A DNA stretch of 64,000 bases, taken from contig CAUJDD010000031.1 of the NCBI GenBank assembly GCA_963169295.1, positions 1 to 64,000 of the forward strand, in the 5' to 3' direction. The position numbers and the translations under genes were made by a program. The DNA is from UBA4416 sp020846025. GTDB lineage: Bacteria > Bacteroidota > Bacteroidia > B-17B0 > Aurantibacillaceae. Positions 26,214 to 35,194 of this stretch are shown piece after piece (the first letter of the stretch is position 1; every line of letters begins with the position of its first letter). Under the pieces are notes generated by a model. That model searched no databases. It was not told where the DNA came from and saw nothing but the letters and a program-made list of their open reading frames with translations.

Positions 26214-26231
26214 TTAGCTCAGCTAATTATT
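26209..26231. repeat. Perfect 11-bp inverted repeat at the COX24-like stop codon
   Basis: Arms AATAATTAGCT and AGCTAATTATT flank one C and include the TAA stop. It could form a hairpin that ends or stabilises the HU operon mRNA. No long T-run follows. Confidence 0.6.
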
Positions 26232-26243
26232 AATTTTGAATTT

Positions 26244-26289
26244 AACAACATAAACAGTATGGTAACTAAACCTTGCTGCTTATGTTGTT
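26244..26289. repeat. Second inverted repeat in the leader region of the RNase E/G gene
   Basis: Arms AACAACATAA and TTATGTTGTT flank about 26 bases, with partial inner pairing ACAG/CTG. It lies roughly 90 bases before the RNase gene start. It may be a terminator of the upstream operon or a leader structure. Confidence 0.5.
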
Positions 26290-26376
26290 TATATATGTTA
26301 CAATGTTTTTATTAATTGTAAGATATTTGTATCTATATAATTGAAACTAAAAATATTAATATAAAATTATTAAAAG

Positions 26377-27933
26377 GTGAATGTAGAACTAGTAATAAAT
26401 TCTACACCTGGCGAAGTTGTTATAGGATTATTAAACGATAAACGTTTAATAGAACTACATAAAGAAAAAAGTAACGTAAAGTTTTCGGTAGGTGATATCT
26501 ACCTCGGCAGGGTAAAAAAAGTAATGACAGGCTTAAATGCCGCATTTGTAGATGTAGGTTATGATAAAGATGCATTTTTGCATTATTTAGATTTAGGCCC
26601 TCAAGCTAATTCTATTTTTAAATACGTAGAGGCTGTTCGTTCTGGCAAACAGAGCGTAAGCAACTTAATGTATTTTAAAAATGAAGCTGACATAAATAAA
26701 GACGGCAAAATAAATGATGCTGTAAAAAGTGGACAATATGTATTAGTTCAGGTTGCTAAAGAACCTATATCTTCTAAAGGGCCTCGAATTACCACAGAAA
26801 TTTCTATTGCAGGTAGATATATTGTATTAATACCTTTCTCAGATAAAATTTCTGTTTCTTCCAAAATAAGAAGTAGTGAAGAAAAAACACGATTAAAATC
26901 ATTAGTACAAAGTATTAAACCTAAAAATTTTGGTGTAATCATTCGTACAGTTGCCGAAGGCAAATCGGTTGCTGATATTGAAGCCGATATGGCAGATTTA
27001 GTATCTAAATGGGACACATGTTTTAAGGCTTTACAAACTGCAGAGCCTCCGTATAGAGTATTGGGTGAGGTTGATAGAACTAACGCCATTTTAAGAGATT
27101 TTTTAAACGCTTCTTTTAATGCAATTCATGTGAATAGTGAAGAAGTGTTTACTGATTTAAAATCGTACATCAAAACCATTTCGCCTGATAAAGTAGATAT
27201 TTTAAAGCATTATACAGGCAAAGTGCCTATTTTCGATAATTTTGGCATCGACCGCCAAATCAAATCATTGTTTGGGAAAACAGTGTTTATGAAAAGTGGT
27301 GCATATCTTATTGTTGAACACACAGAGGCGCTCCATGTATTTGATGTAAATAGCGGTAATAGAGCAAAAAGTGATAAATCGCAAGAAGAAAACGCTTTAG
27401 AGGTTAATTTAGAAGCAGCTGTTGAGGTAGCTCGTCAGTTACGACTTCGTGATATGGGCGGTATAATTGTTGTTGATTTTATTGATTTACACGATCCCGA
27501 AAATAGAAAAGTACTCTTTGATAAATTAAAAGAGGAAATGAAATCAGATAGAGCAAAACATAATATTTTGCCACCAAGTAAGTTTGGACTTATTCAAATT
27601 ACCCGTCAGCGTTTGCGCCCAGAGGTAAATGTGGAGGTTTTAGAGAGTTGCCCAAGTTGTAACGGAAGTGGTAAAGTTCAGCCAAGTATTTTGTTTGTTG
27701 AACAAATTGAGATTGCCTTACGATTTATTATTAAAGAACAAGCTGCTAAAAATATTACATTGTGTGTTCATCCTTACATCGAAGGATTCTTAAAACAAAA
27801 AGGCTTTTTAAGAAGCAAGCAATGGAAATGGTACTTTGAGCATAAACAATGGGTTAAAATTATTAGCTCTAACAGTTATGCCTTTATGGAATATCACTTT
27901 TTTAATAAAGACCAAGACGAAATTGTTATTTAA
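26377..27933 (+). CDS. rng: Ribonuclease E/G
   Basis: A 518-residue endoribonuclease of the RNase G size. It has the N-terminal RNase H-like and S1 region (GDIYLGRV, GLNAAFVDVGYDKDAFLH) and catalytic aspartates in HVFDVNSGN and IIVVDFIDLHDPENR. The zinc-link motif CPSCNGSGKV follows, then the small dimerisation domain. It processes rRNA and decays mRNA. The start is GTG 26377, giving the usual MNVELVINSTP beginning. The 163-base gap upstream holds two inverted repeats. A strong terminator follows. Confidence 0.95.
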   Translation: MNVELVINSTPGEVVIGLLNDKRLIELHKEKSNVKFSVGDIYLGRVKKVMTGLNAAFVDVGYDKDAFLHYLDLGPQANSIFKYVEAVRSGKQSVSNLMYFKNEADINKDGKINDAVKSGQYVLVQVAKEPISSKGPRITTEISIAGRYIVLIPFSDKISVSSKIRSSEEKTRLKSLVQSIKPKNFGVIIRTVAEGKSVADIEADMADLVSKWDTCFKALQTAEPPYRVLGEVDRTNAILRDFLNASFNAIHVNSEEVFTDLKSYIKTISPDKVDILKHYTGKVPIFDNFGIDRQIKSLFGKTVFMKSGAYLIVEHTEALHVFDVNSGNRAKSDKSQEENALEVNLEAAVEVARQLRLRDMGGIIVVDFIDLHDPENRKVLFDKLKEEMKSDRAKHNILPPSKFGLIQITRQRLRPEVNVEVLESCPSCNGSGKVQPSILFVEQIEIALRFIIKEQAAKNITLCVHPYIEGFLKQKGFLRSKQWKWYFEHKQWVKIISSNSYAFMEYHFFNKDQDEIVI

Positions 27934-27934
27934 C

Positions 27935-27968
27935 AAAAAACCTGTTTGAAATCCCAAACAGGTTTTTT
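27935..27968 (+). terminator. Intrinsic terminator of the RNase E/G gene
   Basis: Hairpin AAAAAACCTGTTTG / CAAACAGGTTTTTT with a 6-base loop, starting 2 bases after the stop. Confidence 0.9.
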
Positions 27969-28038
27969 GTTTTTATCAGGTTTTATGAGCTTTGCGGAGG
28001 TGGTTAATAACTTTTTATGTAATCCATACATATCGTAT

Positions 28039-28046
28039 TATATTTG
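28039..28046 (+). promoter_or_regulatory. Bacteroidota -7 box TATATTTG
   Basis: Exact TAnnTTTG match 23 bases before the ATG (28069) of the enoyl-CoA hydratase gene. Confidence 0.55.
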
Positions 28047-28068
28047 TTGCAACTAAATTTAATTGAAA

Positions 28069-28863
28069 ATGACTGTAGAAATGGCTTTAGAAAATATAAC
28101 TGCTGAGATAAAAAATAATGTTTTAGTTCTTACAATTAATCGTCCAGATAAACTAAATGCATTAAATAAACAAACTATTGAGGAATTACATGAAGCGCTA
28201 GTTGAAGCTGAAAATAATAAAGAGGTGCATGCACTTATTATCACGGGCTCTGGAAATAAAGCCTTTGTTGCTGGCGCAGATATTGCCGAGTTTTCCAATT
28301 TTAGTGTTGAGGAAGGTAAACAGTTAAGTTCTATAGGTCATTTTAAAATATTTAATTTTATAGAGAACTATTCTAAACCAGTTATTGCTGCCGTAAATGG
28401 TTTTGCACTTGGTGGAGGATTAGAATTAGCTATGGCTTGTCATATTCGTGTGGCTAGTAATAATGCTAAAATGGGCTTACCGGAAGTAAGTTTGGGTGTA
28501 ATACCTGGCTATGGTGGAACTCAACGATTGGCACAATTGGTTGGTAAAGGAAAAGCTTTTGAGATGATTGTTACAGCCGATATGATAGTAGCAGAAGATG
28601 CTTTTAAATGGGGATTAGTAAACTATGTTACAACACCTGAAGAATTGCTTAATAAATGTTTCGAAATCACTTCTAAAATAGCTTCTAAATCGCCTGTTGC
28701 TATTAAAACGGCAATAAAAGTAATAAATGCTGGATATAACTCTAAATTAAATGGCTATGAAGTTGAAATTGAGGAGTTTGGAAAGAGTTTTGGAACAGCT
28801 GATTTTAGAGAAGGAGTTGATGCGTTTTTGGAGAAAAGAAAAGCGAAGTTCCCAGGGAATTAA
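28069..28863 (+). CDS. Enoyl-CoA hydratase/isomerase family protein
   Basis: A 264-residue crotonase. Family motifs are NRPDKLNALN, AFVAGADIAEF (oxyanion loop), GFALGGGLELAMACHIRVAS and the catalytic-region pattern MGLPEVSLGVIPGYGGTQRL, with both catalytic-type glutamates in place (LPEV; ELAMAC loop). It hydrates trans-2-enoyl-CoA in fatty acid or amino acid degradation. ATG 28069 is preferred; TTG 28063 and ATG 28081 are alternatives. The dioxygenase gene follows 21 bases on and may be co-transcribed. Confidence 0.9.
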   Translation: MTVEMALENITAEIKNNVLVLTINRPDKLNALNKQTIEELHEALVEAENNKEVHALIITGSGNKAFVAGADIAEFSNFSVEEGKQLSSIGHFKIFNFIENYSKPVIAAVNGFALGGGLELAMACHIRVASNNAKMGLPEVSLGVIPGYGGTQRLAQLVGKGKAFEMIVTADMIVAEDAFKWGLVNYVTTPEELLNKCFEITSKIASKSPVAIKTAIKVINAGYNSKLNGYEVEIEEFGKSFGTADFREGVDAFLEKRKAKFPGN

Positions 28864-28884
28864 TTAACTTTAATCTTGCTAAAT

Positions 28885-29409
28885 ATGAGTATCACCCGAC
28901 CATTTAACTTTAAAAAGTGGATTGATGAAAACCGCCACTTATTAAAACCACCTGTAAATAATAAAGTGGTATATAAAGATACAGAATTTATAGTAATGGT
29001 AGTGGGCGGCCCAAACTCCAGAAAAGATTACCACTTTAATGAAAGCGAAGAATTTTTTTATCAATTGGAAGGCGATATAACCGTTCAAATTCAAGAAAAT
29101 GGCAAGGCAGTGGATGTGCCAATTAAAGAAGGAGATATCTTTTTATTGCCTCCCAAAGTTCCTCATAACCCAAAACGTGGGCCAAATACAGTAGGGTTAG
29201 TAATGGAACGCAAACGCCGTCCTGGCGAAATGGATGGTTTAATGTGGTTTTGCGAGAAATGTAACCATCCATTATTTGAAGAAAAATTTGAATTAAAAGA
29301 TATTACAACCCAGTTTCAAAGCGTGTTTCATAAGTTCTATAATTCCTTAGAATTAAGAACTTGTAAGGCTTGTAAACATGTGATGGAACCTCCTCCTGTC
29401 ATCTCTTAA
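28885..29409 (+). CDS. nbaC: 3-hydroxyanthranilate 3,4-dioxygenase
   Basis: A 174-residue cupin enzyme that opens the ring of 3-hydroxyanthranilate in the kynurenine route to quinolinate and NAD or to catabolism. Iron ligands are in DYHFNESEEFF and VPHNPKR. The C-terminal rubredoxin-like iron site is present as CEKC and CKAC pairs. Length and motif order fit the bacterial enzyme. No other kynurenine genes stand in the window. ATG 28885 is used rather than the TTG at 28876. Confidence 0.93.
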   Translation: MSITRPFNFKKWIDENRHLLKPPVNNKVVYKDTEFIVMVVGGPNSRKDYHFNESEEFFYQLEGDITVQIQENGKAVDVPIKEGDIFLLPPKVPHNPKRGPNTVGLVMERKRRPGEMDGLMWFCEKCNHPLFEEKFELKDITTQFQSVFHKFYNSLELRTCKACKHVMEPPPVIS

Positions 29410-29440
29410 ATGATTTAGAGTAGTTTGACTTCGTAGGAGT

Positions 29441-29470
29441 ACAGTTTTAATGAGTAAACTGTTCTTTTTT
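29441..29470 (+). terminator. Intrinsic terminator
   Basis: ACAGTTT / AAACTGT hairpin followed by CTTTTTT, 31 bases after the dioxygenase stop. Confidence 0.75.
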
Positions 29471-29513
29471 CATCTGATTTTGTTGTAACTTTACGGTTTA
29501 AAATTATGATCAA

Positions 29514-32500
29514 ATGAAACACGTATTGTTATTACTAATCTTCTTATTTTCTTCAAAAATTATTTTGTCGCAATTACCAGATGGTTTTGACATTAAAGCT
29601 GCTTACCAAACAGCTAAAGAAAAGGGTATTCCTCAATCAGACATTGAAGGATATGTTAAGTTTTTACATGCTGATTACTTATCCCATAAGGGACATGCGT
29701 CTGCATCAACTCACAATAGTACTGATGTGTATGATATGGGAACCATATATGTGAATGGAAATAATGGTTCCATTTTTAAAACAATTACTCCTCCCAATAA
29801 TACTCCTCAAAATGCTTATTGTCCTAATGCTGGATTCGAACAACTAAACTTCACCAACTGGACAGGTGGATATGGTTCTGTTACAAACGGAGGAGTAGGG
29901 GCACCTTTCCCAATATATAATCAAACTGGTGCTACAATCATGAATGGCGCTGGTAATAACGTTGGACTAACAAATACAACTAATTATCACACAATTATGA
30001 CAACTCCTGCCACCAATAGTATTTATCCTAATTGTGTTGGTTGGGATTCTATTGCTTGTAAAGTTGTAGGAACACAAACAGTTTCTGAAATTCAACTTGT
30101 TAGTCCATTTGGAGCACCTTCTTCAGTTAGAATGAATGGTGCGGTTGCTAATTATAGAGCTAGTAAACTCAATTACTTAATGACTCTAAATCCTAATAAT
30201 AAATCATTTTCTGTTTCTTATGCATTGGTTTTACAAAATGGTAGCCATACAGCAGACGATCAACCTTATTTTTCTGTTAAAGTTACAGACCAAAATGGAA
30301 ATCCAGTTCCAGGTTGTTCGGTTTACACAGTAACATGTAATGCTAGTTTAACAAATACTGCTTCTCCTATGTATGATCCAACCTGGACAAATTCTGTTAT
30401 TGGATTTGATATTATGTATAGAAAATGGGCTACTTATGCTTTTGATTTTACTAATTACCCATCCATTACAGCAGTTAATGTAGAGTTTTATGTAGGAGGT
30501 TGTGCACAGGGTGGACATTGGGGGTACGCTTATGTTGATGCAGAATGTAGTCAAGGTGGAGCTGTAGCCAGTTTCTGTGCTGGTTCTAATGCTTCCGTAT
30601 TAACAGCACCTGCTGGATATTCAACTTATCAATGGGTAGGACCAGGTGGACCAATAAGTATTGCTAATGGTGGAAACGCAATGACAGCAACGATTAGTCC
30701 GGTATCGGCTGGTCAAGTATTTACTTGTAACGTAACAGCCCCAAATGGTTGTTTAAGCTCTTTTCAAACTACTATTTCAGTTACTACGGTGAGTATTACT
30801 GGAGTTGGCTCAACACCATCTTGCCCTAATGGATTTAGTGGTACGGCGTATGTTAATGCAACGGGGAGTAGCTTAGGGTATAGTTATCAATGGATTAATA
30901 GTTTGGGAACACAGGTAGGAACAACGCAAACTGCAACAGGCTTAGCTCCTGGAAACTACACAGTTATCGTAAATTCACCAATGTGTGGATCTGCTACCAC
31001 AACCGTGAATGTAGGAATTAGCGCACCAGCTTTTTATGGCTTACAAGCGCCTTATTGTGGAACTGTTGCTTGGATTACCAAAAATGGAGGTACAAATTAC
31101 ACTTGGTACACAGCTTCACCACTTGCCGTTATACCTGGTGCAACAAGTTCCTCTTTAACAATTAATAATCCGGTAAATGGTGCACAATATTTCTTAGTTT
31201 ATACAACGGCTAGTGGGTGTAAAGATTCTATTAAATATACTTTAACTCAACAACCAGGTGGAAACATATATGCTAGTAACATTAAGAGCATTTGTCCTGG
31301 AAATAATAATTCGTATGCTGTAATTAATTTACAAACTGCCGCTACAGCACCATATAGTTATACTGTTACAGGACCAGGTGGTTATAGCCATACACTGAAT
31401 AATACTTCGGCAATAAAAGATAGTATAACAGGGTTATCTATTGGAACTTATAGTGCAACTGTATTTGATGGACAATGTTTGTATAACACTACTTTTACGG
31501 TAAATCCTTTTGTATATACTTTTACCTTAACTCCAACAAATACTGTAATTTGTACACCTTTAAGCACATCATTAACCGTAAATTTTGGGAACACAACACC
31601 CGCAACATGTGGTTTATCTGGAAGTGGCGGATGTACAACTCCTAATTTAATTACTATTGGAAATGGAACTCAAATAAATAGTTCAACTTCTTATCCAGCA
31701 ATTTATGGTAACTGGTATAAAAATTCAAGACATCAGATTCTATATCTTGCTAGCGAACTATTGGCAGCGGGTGTTCAGCCAGGCAAAATTTCGAGTATTG
31801 CTTGGAATGTGGCAATGACGGCTGGAACAACCACTTATCCTAATTTTACCATTAAGATGAAGTGTACAAATGTGAATGACCTTGGTACTTCTACTGCATT
31901 TGATAATGTGGGGTTAACGCAAGTGTATAGCGCACCTTCGGTTAATGTAGTGGTTGGATGGAACACCTATAACTTCCCTGTTGCTTATGAATGGGATGGG
32001 GTATCTAACATCTTAGTGGACGTATGTAATGATCTTACGGCTTCTTATACAAATAACTCATCAACATATTATACTGCAACACCATTTAATTCAGTAAGAT
32101 GGTTTAATAGTGATGTAACTGTGGCTTGTCCTTATACAACATCTTCAGGTTATACACCAAATACAACGTATCGTCCAAATATTAGATTTGGTAATTGTGG
32201 CGGTTCAAACCCTTCTTTATTTAGTTATACTTGGACACCAACAACAGGTTTAAATCCAACAAATACTTATACAACTATTGCTAACCCAACAGTTACAACT
32301 GTATATAATGTACAAGTAGAACCAATTGGTCAAACAAATTGTATGCAAACACAAAGTTCTACTGTAAACGTGATTGTTCCTGTTCCTGCAACTGTTACAC
32401 CTGTAGGCCCATTTTGTACAAATAATGCAACCGCAATTACTTTAACAGCTACTCCAACGGGTGGAACTTGGTCTGGTGTTGGTGTTACTTCTGCTGGAGT

Positions 32501-34109
32501 TTTAACACCGTCATTAGCTACTGTTGGTAATAATACATATACTTATTCTATTGGAACAGGTTCCTGTGCTTCTATAGGAAATACAACAGTTTCTATTGAA
32601 CAATATGTGCCATCTACTATTGGTGGAACGGTTAACCCTATGTGTTTACCAGCAAGTACAGTTGATTTATCTACCGCGTTAACAACTTCTACTTTAGGAA
32701 CTGGTGTTTGGTCGGGGCCAGGTGTTACAGGTAATATTTTTGACCCTACTGTATCGGGTGCCGGAACCCATACACTCACATATAGTACAAATTCAACCCC
32801 TACTACTTCACTTTGTCCATCTTCTAATACAATAAGTGTTCAAGTAAATTCTGCTACTCAACCTACTATCACGTCAGTAGGTCCATATTGCTCAAATGGT
32901 TCGATAGTTACCATGTCTGTAACACCTAGCGGTGGAACTTGGGTAGCTGGTAATGGAATTTCAGCTAGCGGATCATTTGATCCAAGCACAGCAAGTGTTG
33001 GAAATAATACCTATACCTACACGGTGGGTTCTTCTACTTGTTCAGCTACCGAAACAACTAGTATCACCGTTGTACAATTTGTACCAGCGGTTATAACAGG
33101 AACCGTTGGACCAAATTGCATTTATGATGCTTCAACTAATTTACAACCACTCACTCAGTTTCCTGGAGGTACATGGACGGGTGCCGGTGTTTCATCAGAT
33201 ACATTTACACCAGCCTCGGCGGGTGCTGGAACACATGTGCTGACATATTCAACGAATCCTTCTCCATTATTATATTGCGGAAGTACAGCTACTATGGAGG
33301 TTGTAGTAAATCCTAAACCAGAGGCTAATGCAATTCCAAATATCACACAAGGTTGTAATCCAGTAACTATTAATTATAGTTCAACTACTGTTAATACTGG
33401 AACTATGGTGTGGGATTTTGGTGATGGTAATACAGCTACTGGATTATCTGTAACACATACTTATACAGTTCCGGGAACTTATACAGCAACTATTACTTAT
33501 ACAGATAATGTAGGATGTAAAGACACAAGCACTGCTACAAGTGCCATTGATGTTTATCCAATGCCAGTTGCCTCTTTTGACCCATCATTAACTGAAACAA
33601 CAGTAGTAGATGGTCAGGTTGAGTTTACAAATACTTCAACTGTATTGGCAGATAATACATATAATTGGAATATTGGTGGATTATATTCAAGCACAAATAT
33701 TAATGAGTCATATTTGTTTGCTAACTCTGGAGATTATACGGTTACATTAATTGCGACGACTAATCACGGATGTGTAGATGATACGTCTATTGTGATTTTT
33801 GTGAAACCAGATGTGGTGTTATATGTGCCAAACGCATTTACTCCAGGTAATGGAGATGGATTGAATGATGTGTTTCAAATTTTCTTACCACCAACAGGAG
33901 TAGATTATTCCACTTTCCAATTATATATTTTTGATAGATGGGGTGAAATGATTTATAAAACAAATGATGTTAACTTATTCTGGAATGGAAGAAAAAATAA
34001 CTCTGGCCCAATTTTAAAACAAGATGCTTATGTGTATAAAATCTATTTTAAAGACGAACTTGGTAAGCAATATCAAAAACTAGGTCACGTATTCCTAATG
34101 AAAAAATAA
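29514..34109 (+). CDS. Large secreted T9SS type B cargo protein with repeats and PKD domain
   Basis: A 1531-residue cell-surface or released protein with signal peptide (1-19). An N-terminal region of unknown fold (about 90-350) is followed by Ig-like Ser/Thr/Gly-rich repeats. An inserted domain at about 709-899 has the landmark ILVDVCNDLT. Two tandem ~155-residue units follow (about 963-1270, GGTWSG and GAGTHxLTYST motifs). Then come a PKD domain (VWDFGDGNT, about 1297) and a C-terminal gliding-associated CHU_C/T9SS type B domain (VPNAFTPGNGDGLND, IFDRWGE, KLGHVFLMKK; about 1434-1531). Probably an adhesin or matrix protein; no catalytic domain is seen. A single-gene unit ended by a strong terminator. 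Confidence 0.88.
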   Translation: MKHVLLLLIFLFSSKIILSQLPDGFDIKAAYQTAKEKGIPQSDIEGYVKFLHADYLSHKGHASASTHNSTDVYDMGTIYVNGNNGSIFKTITPPNNTPQNAYCPNAGFEQLNFTNWTGGYGSVTNGGVGAPFPIYNQTGATIMNGAGNNVGLTNTTNYHTIMTTPATNSIYPNCVGWDSIACKVVGTQTVSEIQLVSPFGAPSSVRMNGAVANYRASKLNYLMTLNPNNKSFSVSYALVLQNGSHTADDQPYFSVKVTDQNGNPVPGCSVYTVTCNASLTNTASPMYDPTWTNSVIGFDIMYRKWATYAFDFTNYPSITAVNVEFYVGGCAQGGHWGYAYVDAECSQGGAVASFCAGSNASVLTAPAGYSTYQWVGPGGPISIANGGNAMTATISPVSAGQVFTCNVTAPNGCLSSFQTTISVTTVSITGVGSTPSCPNGFSGTAYVNATGSSLGYSYQWINSLGTQVGTTQTATGLAPGNYTVIVNSPMCGSATTTVNVGISAPAFYGLQAPYCGTVAWITKNGGTNYTWYTASPLAVIPGATSSSLTINNPVNGAQYFLVYTTASGCKDSIKYTLTQQPGGNIYASNIKSICPGNNNSYAVINLQTAATAPYSYTVTGPGGYSHTLNNTSAIKDSITGLSIGTYSATVFDGQCLYNTTFTVNPFVYTFTLTPTNTVICTPLSTSLTVNFGNTTPATCGLSGSGGCTTPNLITIGNGTQINSSTSYPAIYGNWYKNSRHQILYLASELLAAGVQPGKISSIAWNVAMTAGTTTYPNFTIKMKCTNVNDLGTSTAFDNVGLTQVYSAPSVNVVVGWNTYNFPVAYEWDGVSNILVDVCNDLTASYTNNSSTYYTATPFNSVRWFNSDVTVACPYTTSSGYTPNTTYRPNIRFGNCGGSNPSLFSYTWTPTTGLNPTNTYTTIANPTVTTVYNVQVEPIGQTNCMQTQSSTVNVIVPVPATVTPVGPFCTNNATAITLTATPTGGTWSGVGVTSAGVLTPSLATVGNNTYTYSIGTGSCASIGNTTVSIEQYVPSTIGGTVNPMCLPASTVDLSTALTTSTLGTGVWSGPGVTGNIFDPTVSGAGTHTLTYSTNSTPTTSLCPSSNTISVQVNSATQPTITSVGPYCSNGSIVTMSVTPSGGTWVAGNGISASGSFDPSTASVGNNTYTYTVGSSTCSATETTSITVVQFVPAVITGTVGPNCIYDASTNLQPLTQFPGGTWTGAGVSSDTFTPASAGAGTHVLTYSTNPSPLLYCGSTATMEVVVNPKPEANAIPNITQGCNPVTINYSSTTVNTGTMVWDFGDGNTATGLSVTHTYTVPGTYTATITYTDNVGCKDTSTATSAIDVYPMPVASFDPSLTETTVVDGQVEFTNTSTVLADNTYNWNIGGLYSSTNINESYLFANSGDYTVTLIATTNHGCVDDTSIVIFVKPDVVLYVPNAFTPGNGDGLNDVFQIFLPPTGVDYSTFQLYIFDRWGEMIYKTNDVNLFWNGRKNNSGPILKQDAYVYKIYFKDELGKQYQKLGHVFLMKK

Positions 34110-34122
34110 TTTTTTATAACCT

Positions 34123-34158
34123 AATGAGGCTGTTTCTTAATAACAGCCTCATTTTTTT
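34123..34158 (+). terminator. Intrinsic terminator
   Basis: Hairpin AATGAGGCTGTT / AACAGCCTCATT with 7-base loop and following T-run, 13 bases after the 1531-residue gene. Confidence 0.9.
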
Positions 34159-34225
34159 AAATTAAATGGGTAATAATAGAATTGTGATTGATTAATTTCG
34201 GAAAAAGTGTTTCAGAGAATTTAAT

Positions 34226-35191
34226 CTAAAAATAACGTTTTCCAATTAAATAATTGGTAACATAATCATGCACACCATCTTCTAAACTCGAAAACTCTTG
34301 TTGATAGCCTTGTGCCTTAAGTTTACTCATATTGGCTTCGGTAAAATATTGATACTTGTCGCGTATATCAATTGGTGTATCTATAAATTCAATGTTTGCT
34401 TCTTTACCAAGTGCTTTAAAAGTTGCTTTAGCTAAATCTAAGAATGTACGAGCCTTACCGCTACCTAAGTTATAAATACCACTTTTTAAAGATTGCGTAA
34501 AGGCGAAGTAAAGTACATTCACCACATCTTTTACATATACAAAGTCGCGTAATTGTCCGCCATCTGTATAATTAGGATTATGAGAGCGGAATAATTTTAC
34601 TTGCCCTTTCTCATTTATCTGATTAAATGAATGAAAAATCACAGATGCCATTCTGCCCTTGTGAAATTCATTAGGCCCATATACATTGAAAAATTTAAAG
34701 CCTACCCATTTAGGAGGTGTTTGTTTTTGTAAGAGCGCCCATTTATCAAAATCATTCTTACTATCTCCATAAGGATTTAATGGTTTTAATAAAGGAATAT
34801 TTTGTTCATTGTCATCGTATCCAAATTCGCCTAAACCATATGTTGCAGCCGATGAGGCATACACTAAAGGAATTTGATGTTTAGAACAGGTTTGCCATAT
34901 AGATTGAGTATAATGTAAATTGAGTTGATTAAATAACTCAACATTAAATTCCGTAGTATCGGTTCTTGCGCCTATATGAAAAACAAAATTAACATGAGTA
35001 GCATTGTTTTCAAACCAACTTAAAAACTCGGTACGCTCTATAAGTTGATGAAAAGATTTAGATTGATAATTTTCTTTTTTTTGAATCTGTGAAAAATCAT
35101 CTACCAAAATTAAATCTTTATAACCTTGATAGTTTAATTTAGAAACTAAACAACTACCTATAAAGCCTGCGGCACCTGTTACTACAATCAT
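34226..35191 (-). CDS. hldD: ADP-glyceromanno-heptose 6-epimerase
   Basis: A 321-residue NAD(P)-dependent epimerase that completes ADP-L-glycero-D-manno-heptose for the lipopolysaccharide core. Rossmann motif TGAAGFIGS sits at the N-terminus, HIGARTDTTE is the HldD hallmark, SSAATYG precedes the YGDSK catalytic pair, and FNVYGPNEFHKGRMASV and GGQLRDFVYVKDV are family segments. It starts 3 bases after the stop of the upstream T9SS protein gene, an odd operon partner. The other heptose genes are not in the window. Confidence 0.94.
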   Translation of the reverse strand: MIVVTGAAGFIGSCLVSKLNYQGYKDLILVDDFSQIQKKENYQSKSFHQLIERTEFLSWFENNATHVNFVFHIGARTDTTEFNVELFNQLNLHYTQSIWQTCSKHQIPLVYASSAATYGLGEFGYDDNEQNIPLLKPLNPYGDSKNDFDKWALLQKQTPPKWVGFKFFNVYGPNEFHKGRMASVIFHSFNQINEKGQVKLFRSHNPNYTDGGQLRDFVYVKDVVNVLYFAFTQSLKSGIYNLGSGKARTFLDLAKATFKALGKEANIEFIDTPIDIRDKYQYFTEANMSKLKAQGYQQEFSSLEDGVHDYVTNYLIGKRYF

Positions 35192-35194
35192 AAT

